From positions 1 to 6,054 of the forward strand of contig CAILBF010000090.1 in assembly GCA_903832395.1 (NCBI GenBank): a stretch of 6,054 nt of DNA, in the 5' to 3' direction. Source of the stretch: an uncultured Actinomycetes bacterium. GTDB taxonomy: Bacteria; Actinomycetota; Actinomycetes; Nanopelagicales; Nanopelagicaceae. Shown one piece after another: positions 1-6,014 of the stretch. A program made the position numbers and the translations under genes. How positions within the stretch are numbered: the stretch's first letter is position 1; every line of letters starts with the position of its first letter. The notes under the pieces are model-generated. The model was not told the origin of the DNA and made no database searches. It worked only from the letters and a program-made list of their open reading frames with translations.

Positions 1-1
1 A

Positions 2-1321
2 GGCGCACACGTCGGTGATGATGAAATCGATCGCCGTCGTACCTCATTGGTGCCCGACACGCTTGCAACAATAATTTACACATCCGGCACAACTGGAAAA
101 TCTAAAGGTGTCGAACTCACGCATGGTAATTTCTTAGCGGAGTGCGGAAACGTTGTTCAAGGTGCCGCCGATCTATTCTTAAAACCCGGTGGATCTACAC
201 TTCTATTTTTGCCAGTTGCACACGTCTTTGGCCGCATGGTTGAGATTGGTGCAGTTGCAGCTGGTCTTCACTTAGCCCACTGTGGCGATCCTGCCACTCG
301 ACTCCCAATTGATCTTGCATCATTTAAGCCAACTTTTGTTTTAGCCGTTCCTCGAATCTTCGAAAAAATTTATAACGGCGCAGAGGCACGCGCCCAAGCC
401 GCTGGCAAAGGAAAAATATTTGAGAAAGCCGCCAATGTCGCGATCGCTTACTCGCAGAGCCTTGATGGAAAACGAACATCGCCAATACTTGCACTCAAAC
501 ATAAACTCTTTGACAAACTGGTTTACTCAAAGATTCGCGCAGGAATGGGCGGTCGCGTTGAGGCGGCAATTTCTGGAGGCGCACCTCTTGGTGCTCGCCT
601 AGGCCACTTCTACCGCGGAGCCGGAATAACTATTTTGGAGGGTTACGGACTAACTGAAACGACGGCAGGTGCAACTCTGAATTTGAGCAACGCGCTTCGC
701 GTTGGCTCTGTCGGTCGTCCAGTGCCTGGAACATCTATCAAGATTGCCGAAGATGGCGAAGTCCTTATCAAAGGTCCAATCGTGATGCGCGGTTATTGGA
801 ATAATAAAGCCGCCGATGAAGAGGTATTTTCTTCAGAACGTTGGTTTAAGACGGGCGATCTTGGAAAATTAGATGACGAAGGATTTCTCTTCATAGTAGG
901 CCGCAAAAAAGAGTTAATCGTTACAGCTGGCGGCAAGAATGTGGCTCCAGCAGTTCTAGAAGATCGCTTGCGCGCCAATGCCCTTGTGAGCCAATGCATG
1001 GTCGTTGGTGACAATCAACCATTTATCGCCGCACTCATTACTATCGATCAAGATGCTTTGAAATCATGGGTCGCCAATCACAAAAAAGAGGGCGCTTCCA
1101 TGCAGGATTTAGCCAACGATCCTGAATTGATTTCAGCCATACAACTAGCCGTTGATGATGCCAATAAAGCTGTCAGCAAAGCTGAGTCAATCCGCAAATT
1201 TGTAATTTTACCTACTGATTTCACTATCGCCGGCGGGCACTTAACACCAAAACTCTCCCTTAAGCGACATGTAGTTGCTAAAGAGTTTGCTAAAGAGATT
1301 GAGCAACTCTTTACTAAGTGA
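2..1321 (+). CDS. fadD15: Long-chain acyl-CoA ligase (AMP-forming), FadD15-like, 5'-truncated by window edge
   Basis: This enzyme activates a fatty acid with ATP to an acyl-adenylate and then to acyl-CoA, in the cytoplasm or at the inner membrane face. The reading frame is open to the left edge, so the start lies outside; TTG at 47 is not a credible start because family-like sequence (GDDEIDRRRTSLVPDTLATI) runs upstream of it. About 440 residues are visible; FadD15 homologues have roughly 600, so the N-terminal quarter is missing. Adenylation motifs appear in order: phosphate loop YTSGTTGKSKG (77-109), GYGLTE (641-658), TGDLG (851-865), GRKKEL (from 899), and a C-terminal LTPKLSLKR with the lysines expected near the active site (1241-1267). 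Position 9 of the phosphate loop is S where many homologues have P. The gene probably heads a unit with the kinase and regulator, starting six bases after its TGA. The family call is firm; the FadD15 subtype rests on resemblance plus the pimB and NlpC/P60 neighbours. Confidence 0.93.
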   Translation, partial: GAHVGDDEIDRRRTSLVPDTLATIIYTSGTTGKSKGVELTHGNFLAECGNVVQGAADLFLKPGGSTLLFLPVAHVFGRMVEIGAVAAGLHLAHCGDPATRLPIDLASFKPTFVLAVPRIFEKIYNGAEARAQAAGKGKIFEKAANVAIAYSQSLDGKRTSPILALKHKLFDKLVYSKIRAGMGGRVEAAISGGAPLGARLGHFYRGAGITILEGYGLTETTAGATLNLSNALRVGSVGRPVPGTSIKIAEDGEVLIKGPIVMRGYWNNKAADEEVFSSERWFKTGDLGKLDDEGFLFIVGRKKELIVTAGGKNVAPAVLEDRLRANALVSQCMVVGDNQPFIAALITIDQDALKSWVANHKKEGASMQDLANDPELISAIQLAVDDANKAVSKAESIRKFVILPTDFTIAGGHLTPKLSLKRHVVAKEFAKEIEQLFTK

Positions 1322-1327
1322 AAAAAT

Positions 1328-1816
1328 ATGAGTACCAACGAGCGAGTCAGACTCGCACAAGAGTTACATGACGGTATCGCGCAAGACCTTGTGGGTCTTG
1401 GCTACTCAATTGACTCTTTAGTTGCAACATCTGGAACTCCCAATGAGATTCGCGCCGAGCTTCGCTCACTGCGATTTAACGTCAGCGATTTAATAGATAA
1501 AGTGCGCCACGAGATCTTCGATCTTCGCGTCCACTCGTTGACGCACATGTCACAATCCCTACCTAGCGCCTCGAAAACCTTTGAACTAGAGCGGATTTTC
1601 GCCGAACTAGTCCGAAACGTTCAGGCTCACTCCCACGCAACATCGCTGACTCTGAGCGTTGCAGATAATGGTCTCGGTGGGGCGCTGGAAAAATCTGGGC
1701 ATCACGGGTTAATTGGCGTTGCTGAACGCGTTCACGGGTTAGGTGGAGATTTCACTCTTGATTCCAGCGAAGTAGGTACTCGCATTTCAATCACCGTGCC
1801 ATTGGATCTGCCATGA
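1328..1816 (+). CDS. Miniature sensor-less histidine kinase (NarL/DesK type, HisKA_3 + HATPase)
   Basis: This is a two-component histidine kinase of 162 residues that should autophosphorylate on His14 and pass phosphate to the adjacent regulator. The start ATG lies 13 codons before the H-box ELHDGIAQDL (12-21), so there is no sensor, HAMP or membrane segment; the protein should be cytosolic. A HisKA_3 dimerisation helix pair covers about 5-70. The ATPase domain follows, with an N-box (ELVRNVQAHSHA, Asn97), DNGLGG (113-118), GLIGVAERV (127-135) and a final GT (150-151) before ITVPL. Family members usually have 15-25 residues between the post-N-box HA and the DNG motif; here only about eight remain (TSLTLSVA), so one beta-strand appears lost. 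The linker between the two domains is also short. All signature boxes are present and the frame is intact, so I call it a gene, not a pseudogene. ATG at 1328 has only a weak ribosome site. It overlaps the regulator by 4 bp (ATGA), which suggests coupled translation. The input signal is unknown. Confidence 0.85.
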   Translation: MSTNERVRLAQELHDGIAQDLVGLGYSIDSLVATSGTPNEIRAELRSLRFNVSDLIDKVRHEIFDLRVHSLTHMSQSLPSASKTFELERIFAELVRNVQAHSHATSLTLSVADNGLGGALEKSGHHGLIGVAERVHGLGGDFTLDSSEVGTRISITVPLDLP

Positions 1817-2427
1817 CTCGAGTAGTAATTATCGATGATCACGCCGTTGTACGTGAAGGTTTAAAATCAGCGCTGAGTGCCCATGGGTATGACGTGTGCG
1901 CAGAGGCCGCCTCTCAAGCCGAGGCCCGTGCTCAAATAGCTCATGTCAATCCCGATGTGATTGTCGTTGACCTCAATCTTCCAGATGGCACCGGTTTTGA
2001 TGTGATCTCATGGGCCCGAGGAATCTCAAAGACCATTGGCATCGTTGTGCTGACTCTCAACACAACAGATTCACATTTAATTGCCGCAATGAATGCTGGG
2101 GCAAGTGCCTATATTTTAAAGAGCGCACCACTCGGCGATTTAATCGCTGCGATCGACTTTTCAACTCATTCACCTTTAAGTTTTAGCGCTAAAGGCCTAT
2201 CCCAAGCTATGGCGAGTCGCAACAATAATTTCCATCTCACTGCACGTGAGTTTGATGTTCTCGGTCTGCTACCCAGTGGGGCATCGACTAAAGATATTGC
2301 GCTGGCGTTGTTTTTATCTCAAGCCACAATAAAGACCCATTTAGCATCAATTTTTAGAAAATTAGAGGTTACAAACCGTACGGCTGCAGTGAGTAAAGCC
2401 AGAACACATAATCTAGTAACGGAGTAG
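1813..2427 (+). CDS. LuxR/NarL-family two-component response regulator
   Basis: This is a DNA-binding response regulator, 204 residues, almost certainly the partner of the kinase it overlaps by ATGA at 1813-1816. The receiver domain (1-115) has the acidic pair D8-D9, phospho-acceptor D53 in VVDLNLPDG, the switch Thr81 (VLTLN) and Lys103 (YILKSA), so it looks fully functional. A linker of about 25 residues leads to a LuxR-type helix-turn-helix at 141-200 with LTAREFDVLGLL, the recognition helix around SQATIKTHLASIFRKL, and the closing NRTAAVSKA. Proteins of this class dimerise on phosphorylation and bind short inverted half-sites. Its targets cannot be read from the window; the nearby envelope genes are candidates. 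Its last 15 bp overlap the end of the convergent pimB-like gene, with no terminator hairpin between them. Confidence 0.95.
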   Translation: MTRVVIIDDHAVVREGLKSALSAHGYDVCAEAASQAEARAQIAHVNPDVIVVDLNLPDGTGFDVISWARGISKTIGIVVLTLNTTDSHLIAAMNAGASAYILKSAPLGDLIAAIDFSTHSPLSFSAKGLSQAMASRNNNFHLTAREFDVLGLLPSGASTKDIALALFLSQATIKTHLASIFRKLEVTNRTAAVSKARTHNLVTE

Positions 2428-3567
2428 TTTTTTAAACTCGTCGGCCCAAATTTCCCAACGCCATTTTTCAACGATCCATTCGCGTCCAGCGCGACCCATT
2501 GTCACAGCTCGTGCGCGATCTTCGAGCAAGTTAATTATTGCAACGGCAATTGCGGCATTATCCAATCCATCTACGACTACACCAGTGACCCCGTCAAGAA
2601 CGGCATCGGGAGCCCCGCCTGAAGATCCAGCAATAACTGGGAGTCCGCACGCGCTAGCTTCAAGATAAACGATTCCAAGACCCTCAACTTCAAGGCCGCG
2701 AAAACGTGAGCGAGATGGCATTGCGAAAACATCACCAACGCAAAAATACTTGGGCAGATCGTTATATTGAATGCGACCAATAAAAGTTACGCAATTGTGA
2801 AGAGATAACTTCTCCACTAAACCCATTAAGTGTTCTCGATAAGGACCTTCCCCAACTAATACAAGGTGGGCGTTTGGAACTTCTTTCACTACTGCCGTCA
2901 TCGATTCAATCAGATGATCTTGACCTTTACGGTGCACGAGACGGCCAACAGAGACAATCACTTTCTTTTCCGTCAACCCAAGAGATTCACGAAGTGCGCT
3001 CGAGTCAACCGGAGCAAAGTGTTCGATATCAATTCCGGGAGCAATTTTGACCATTGCGCCGGCAGCTTTGGTAGTGAGAGCTTTTGAAATTGCACCTCTT
3101 GTGAACTCACCAAGATACGTCAGGGCATCGGTTGTGGCGCCGATTCTGCGCATAATCAGCGAAAAAGGAAAGAGCGTGGACCACCACACCTCGTGGCCAT
3201 GAGTAAGAGCGATAATTCGTTTGGCTCCTGCTCGCCGAAGCGAAGATGCCATAAATGCCAGCGGTGCCGCTGCGCCGAAAGCAACGATTTCAATCTGCTC
3301 GGTTTTAACCAATCGCGCAACGGCGCGTGTGACTCTTGGAGTTGGTAGGAGAATCGTAGATTTATCGCGAATCACGTGAACACCATAATTAGCTAACCAG
3401 GCTTCATCATATTCGCGGGTGTCACTTTGGGCCGATGTATAAACAGTTGTTGAAGCATGTGGCAAACGTTCAATCAAGCCAATAATAAAAGTTTCGATTC
3501 CGCCTGCGCGAGGACCAAAATCATTTGTCACGAATAGAATTTTTTTAGAAACGGCGGGCACCTGCAA
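2413..3567 (-). CDS. pimB: GT4 glycosyltransferase, PimB-like (GDP-mannose:phosphatidylinositol mannoside mannosyltransferase)
   Basis: This GT-B fold, retaining glycosyltransferase of 384 residues probably adds mannose from GDP-mannose to a phosphatidylinositol (mannoside) acceptor at the inner membrane face. The acceptor domain starts with ILFVTNDFGPRAGGIETF (10-27), the glycine-rich loop typical of GT4, and has THGHEVWW (122-129). The donor domain has VSVGRLVHRKGQ (205-216), where Arg209 and Lys214 match the phosphate-binding pair of actinobacterial PimB. The E-x7-E motif is E295/E303 in VEGLGIVYLEASACGLPVI, followed by AGSSGGAPDAV. The VEGLGIVYLEA stretch and a C-terminal KWRWEIWADEF resemble corynebacterial PimB' closely. 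The best start is TTG at 3567, with GGGA ten bases upstream (3581-3578); GTG at 3561 is an alternative. Either start lies inside the NlpC/P60 gene (23 or 17 bp overlap), implying coupled translation. Another acceptor specificity within GT4 remains possible. Confidence 0.88.
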   Translation of the reverse strand: MQVPAVSKKILFVTNDFGPRAGGIETFIIGLIERLPHASTTVYTSAQSDTREYDEAWLANYGVHVIRDKSTILLPTPRVTRAVARLVKTEQIEIVAFGAAAPLAFMASSLRRAGAKRIIALTHGHEVWWSTLFPFSLIMRRIGATTDALTYLGEFTRGAISKALTTKAAGAMVKIAPGIDIEHFAPVDSSALRESLGLTEKKVIVSVGRLVHRKGQDHLIESMTAVVKEVPNAHLVLVGEGPYREHLMGLVEKLSLHNCVTFIGRIQYNDLPKYFCVGDVFAMPSRSRFRGLEVEGLGIVYLEASACGLPVIAGSSGGAPDAVLDGVTGVVVDGLDNAAIAVAIINLLEDRARAVTMGRAGREWIVEKWRWEIWADEFKKLLRY

Positions 3568-4555
3568 ATTTTTTGTATCCCATATTCAAATCTCCGACTT
3601 TAACGCGAGCTCCGGAATGTGGTGCATGTACCATTCGACCACCGCCCATGTAGATGCCAACATGAGAAATAGGATTACCAAAGAAAATTAAGTCACCGGG
3701 CTTGAGTGCTTTGTAGGAGACCGCCTTTCCGAAGCGTGCTTGCGCTGCAGCCGAGTGCGGTAGTGAAACACCTGCCGCACCATATGCGCGCATTGTTAAA
3801 CCAGAACAATCCCATGTGGTTAATCCAGCGGCACCAAAGACGTAGCGATCGCCAATCTGCTTAAGGGCATACTTAAGCGCAATGCCGGCGCGGCCAGAAA
3901 CGCCACTTGCACTCTTTGCCGCCACTAGCGAGGATGCTTGATCTGCTTTTTCCCTAGCTGCTGCGAGTTTTGCTAACCGTTCGCGATCGACTTTCTTTAA
4001 TTTCGACAAAATCAATTGGGCTTCTTTTAACTTTGCTTGCGCAAGTGCGGATTGAGCTACAAATTTCTTTTGTGCCGCAGTTACGAGGGCGACCTTGTCA
4101 TTGACGACCATTGTGGTCGCGTTCAAACGTTGCTGAGCAACCTTATATTTTCGTAACTGAGTTGATTTGCCACGAGTAACTGACTCCAAAACTCCCGCGG
4201 ATGATAAATAAAGCGTTGGATCGCTCGAAAATAGAAGTTGTAATCCTTGACTTAAACTTCCAGCTTTGTATTGTTCGACGGCGATTGAACCTAGAGTTTT
4301 TTGTAGTGCCGACACAGTTGCGCCTTGAACTTGGGCTTGTGCCTTTATTCCATTTAAAGTCTTCGTTAACAACCCTAAAGAGACTTTGGCCTCTTGGGCC
4401 CCTTCGGCGGCCGTTGTTGCATCTACTTGCAAAGCCAAGACTTTGGCTTGAACTTGAGCCAATGATTGAGCCGCTTGAGCCACGGTCGAGGCTGACAAGA
4501 GCCCAAGCACTGCCGCTAAAGAAAGCGTCAGTCCGGCACGTTTGAGAGACGACAT
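3545..4555 (-). CDS. Secreted NlpC/P60 (C40) peptidoglycan endopeptidase with coiled-coil N-terminus, RipC-like
   Basis: This is a secreted cell-wall hydrolase of 336 residues, expected to cut peptide stems of peptidoglycan. A signal peptide covers about 1-28: KR near the start, hydrophobic LTLSLAAVLGLLSAS, and a likely cut after AQA at 28. Residues 30-210 are Ala/Gln/Lys-rich heptad-like helices, predicted coiled coil, with FSSDPTLYLSSAGVLESV (109-126) in the middle; such regions can hold the catalytic domain inactive or bind FtsEX-type regulators in related proteins. The NlpC/P60 domain runs from about 222 to the end: Cys250 in TWDCSGL, His298 in ISHVGIY and His310 in MVHAPH complete the usual Cys-His-His triad; KPGDLIFF (285-292) is also typical. 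ATG at 4555 is the start; GGG is close upstream, but the ribosome site is weak and a large inverted repeat ends five bases before the ATG. It is the first gene of an operon with pimB, matching the order of Rv2190c and pimB in mycobacteria. Confidence 0.93.
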   Translation of the reverse strand: MSSLKRAGLTLSLAAVLGLLSASTVAQAAQSLAQVQAKVLALQVDATTAAEGAQEAKVSLGLLTKTLNGIKAQAQVQGATVSALQKTLGSIAVEQYKAGSLSQGLQLLFSSDPTLYLSSAGVLESVTRGKSTQLRKYKVAQQRLNATTMVVNDKVALVTAAQKKFVAQSALAQAKLKEAQLILSKLKKVDRERLAKLAAAREKADQASSLVAAKSASGVSGRAGIALKYALKQIGDRYVFGAAGLTTWDCSGLTMRAYGAAGVSLPHSAAAQARFGKAVSYKALKPGDLIFFGNPISHVGIYMGGGRMVHAPHSGARVKVGDLNMGYKKFAGARRF

Positions 4556-4568
4556 GACCCACAGGCTA
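4556..4568 (-). promoter_or_regulatory. Possible -10 box (TAGCCT) for leaderless NlpC/P60 transcript
   Basis: On the minus strand TAGCCT (4568-4563) keeps the T1, A2 and T6 of a -10 hexamer and lies seven bases before the ATG at 4555. That spacing would start transcription at or next to the A of the ATG, a leaderless arrangement common in actinobacteria. It would also explain the weak ribosome site. No convincing -35 is visible, and the box overlaps the outer arm of the inverted repeat. This is a weak sequence match. Confidence 0.3.
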
Positions 4569-4617
4569 ACTACCTTTAGGAGGTGGACTCAACTCCTAAA
4601 GGCTAAAAGAGCCTGTG
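4560..4617. repeat. Nested inverted repeat between divergent NlpC/P60 and reductase genes
   Basis: The outer arms CACAGGCT (4560-4567) and AGCCTGTG (4610-4617) pair perfectly over 8 bp. The inner arms CCTTTAGGAG (4573-4582) and CTCCTAAAGG (4593-4602) pair perfectly over 10 bp around a 10-base centre (4583-4592). Unpaired spacers of 5 and 7 bases lie between outer and inner arms. A 7-bp direct repeat AGGCTAA (4563-4569, 4600-4606) is superimposed. No T-run follows on either strand, so it is not a standard terminator. It could be a double operator between divergent promoters or a leader hairpin on the NlpC/P60 mRNA; which one is inference. Confidence 0.85.
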
Positions 4618-4632
4618 AAATCGCCTTGAAAC

Positions 4633-4647
4633 TGGGATGCTTGCCGC
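4633..4647 (+). promoter_or_regulatory. Possible extended -10 (TGGGATGCT) for the RibD-type reductase gene
   Basis: TG at 4633 followed by GATGCT (4636-4641) resembles an extended -10 with A2, T3 and T6 kept, six bases before ATG 4648. It would give a leaderless or nearly leaderless transcript. The match is only 3 of 6, and no -35 is clear at the usual spacing, though TTGAAA occurs too close at 4626. TGGGA here could instead act as a weak ribosome site. Confidence 0.25.
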
Positions 4648-5139
4648 ATGAGCACCGCGGCCAGCCTAGTTGTGGGCTCTGATGGATCAACTAGCAAAGG
4701 TGGAACCTCACAGGGCGTTAGCTCCTCGGCAGATCGATCAATTTTCCTACAACGGCGAGCTTTGGCCGATGTCATCATTATTGGCGGAAACACTGCGCGC
4801 ACCGAACCGTATGCAGTTACCCCCGTTCCGCTTGTTGTAATTTCGCGATCGATGACAAATCCGCTTGTCAAAAACCCCAAAGCGCATACTTGGAACACAA
4901 CACCGGCAGATGCCATTTCACGCGCTCGCGAAGGTTTTGGCCCAAATATTTTGATTGAAGCTGGACCTTCGCTTATTGTGGAACTTCTTAACGACAAACT
5001 AATCGATGATTTGTACCTCAGCGTTACACCCGAGATTAATGGCGATAATCCGATTGATTGGAGAGCGCTTCTTTTATTTTTCCCCTACTCGCAAAAGAGC
5101 GAAGTTGAGGGAACAGTGTTCTTCCATGCCCACCGCTAG
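4648..5139 (+). CDS. Compact RibD C-terminal-domain (pyrimidine/dihydrofolate reductase-like) protein
   Basis: This is a small NADPH-dependent reductase-type protein of 163 residues with the RibD_C fold. In riboflavin synthesis that domain reduces the ribosyl group of the deaminated pyrimidine; stand-alone versions are common in actinobacteria and their substrate is often unknown. Visible motifs are LVVGSDGS (7-14), corresponding to the family's S-x-DG; SSADRSIFLQRRALADVIIIGGNTARTE (26-53), the core helix and nucleotide-binding strand; and ILIEAGPSLIVELL (101-114), the EGGP-like loop, with an A in place of one G. Typical members have 220-260 residues; here the stretch between TARTEPY and ILIEAGP is only about 45 residues and the C-terminus is short. 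The start at 4648 is limited by an in-frame stop at 4627. No deaminase domain is present, and no other riboflavin gene is in the window. Its stop shares CTAG with the convergent permease gene. The family is well supported; the exact reaction is not. Confidence 0.8.
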   Translation: MSTAASLVVGSDGSTSKGGTSQGVSSSADRSIFLQRRALADVIIIGGNTARTEPYAVTPVPLVVISRSMTNPLVKNPKAHTWNTTPADAISRAREGFGPNILIEAGPSLIVELLNDKLIDDLYLSVTPEINGDNPIDWRALLLFFPYSQKSEVEGTVFFHAHR

Positions 5140-6014
5140 AAAGCTGAGATTAAAGCCACTCCGCTAACAGCTAAAACAACTCCGACATATTGAATTTTAT
5201 ATAGTCGTTCATGTAGGAGCTTAAAAGCTAATACCGCAGTAGCGATTGGATACATCGAACCAAGAACCATCGCAACCGGAACTGATCCTCTAGCGCAAGC
5301 GATACCCAATAATAGATTTGCCGAAAAATCTGCTACTCCCATAAAGATTAAGCCGGAATACTCTTTTCTTTCAAAGCCACCGATACTTCTAGCACGAATT
5401 GCTATTGCGATCGTTACGATAAAAGTCGCTGCACGCATGGTCACCATAGTCATGAGTGGATTGGACTTCGATCCAATCGAGATAAAGGTCAGCGCTGCGC
5501 CAAAACTACAAGCGGCACATAAAGCCAACAAAAGTGGGCGAAAAGGCAGGCCATTAGAAAACTCCGGACCACTGGCGCAAAAAATGCCGGTGAGTGCCAG
5601 AACGATGCCGATAGATGTTACGAGCGAGAGCGAAGCGCCATGCAGTAATGAATAACCGAGTGGGACTACCGCACTCATTGCACTGATCGGTGAGACAACT
5701 CCCATGCTTCCTGATGCCAGGCCCGCATACAAACACATCAGACCCAAATAACCAATAAGTCCAGCACCAATTCCCGAAATAAAATAACCGTGTGTACTCA
5801 ATGTTGGTGCATGCCAACCGCTTGTAACAACGATTACGCTAATTCCAAACATAAGTCCAACAACTTGAGAGAAACCTAGAACGGCAATCGGTCGATGATT
5901 CTTACTCAATCGCCCACCCTCAAAGTCAGCACTCCCCCATAACGCACTAGAAATGAGTGCTATGAGGGATACCATGCGTGCAAGGCTACCGCCCCGCCTC
6001 CCGAGAATTTCCAT
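5136..6014 (-). CDS. EamA/DMT-superfamily transporter
   Basis: This integral membrane permease of 292 residues has two EamA repeats, roughly 15-147 and 160-291, each expected to contribute five helices (ten in total). Repeat features include SALWGSADFEGGRLSK (23-38) at the first helix, GVVSPISAMSAVVPLGYSLL (105-124), and the closing LLHERLYKIQYVGVVLAVSGVALI (267-289), the family's E-x-x-x-x-x-Q-x-x-G ending. The length is normal for the family. DMT permeases export or import metabolites, amino acids or nucleobases; nothing here fixes the substrate. The start is ATG 6014, backed by AATAAT close upstream; ATG 5975 (residue 14) would remove a basic tail MEILGRRGGSLAR and begin closer to where homologues usually begin, with GGGAGG lying too far (21 bases) upstream to help. 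Its TAG stop is formed from the same CTAG as the reductase gene's stop. Confidence 0.9.
   Translation of the reverse strand: MEILGRRGGSLARMVSLIALISSALWGSADFEGGRLSKNHRPIAVLGFSQVVGLMFGISVIVVTSGWHAPTLSTHGYFISGIGAGLIGYLGLMCLYAGLASGSMGVVSPISAMSAVVPLGYSLLHGASLSLVTSIGIVLALTGIFCASGPEFSNGLPFRPLLLALCAACSFGAALTFISIGSKSNPLMTMVTMRAATFIVTIAIAIRARSIGGFERKEYSGLIFMGVADFSANLLLGIACARGSVPVAMVLGSMYPIATAVLAFKLLHERLYKIQYVGVVLAVSGVALISAF

Noticed and set aside
47..49. TTG at 47 as the start of the acyl-CoA ligase
   Set aside because: The frame stays open to the window edge and the upstream residues resemble the family; the start is outside the window.
1328..1816. Kinase as a truncated pseudogene
   Set aside because: All signature boxes remain in order in one open frame, and the ATGA junction with the regulator is intact.
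4201..4545. Open frame of 114 codons on + antisense to the hydrolase signal and coiled-coil region
   Set aside because: Low-complexity Leu/Arg-rich sequence produced by the Ala/Gln/Lys-rich complement; no ribosome site or domain.
4143..4562. Open frame of 139 codons on the minus strand over the hydrolase gene
   Set aside because: It lies in another frame of the NlpC/P60 gene, has no family-like motifs, and the overlapped gene has a clear signal peptide and catalytic triad.
4583..4606. Seven-codon ORF starting at GTG after AGGAG on +
   Set aside because: The start codon abuts the ribosome-site-like sequence without spacing, and the motif is explained as an arm of the inverted repeat.
4560..4617. 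Rho-independent terminator
   Set aside because: No T-run follows the repeat on either strand, and it sits between divergent gene starts, not at a gene end.
4556..4647. c-di-AMP (ydaO-type) riboswitch, known upstream of some actinobacterial wall hydrolase genes
   Set aside because: The gap is only 92 bp, too short for the usual aptamer, and I do not see its conserved core; the nested inverted repeat explains the structure.
4596..4997. Open frame of 133 codons on minus antisense to the reductase gene
   Set aside because: No recognisable motif and opposite to a gene with conserved RibD_C motifs.
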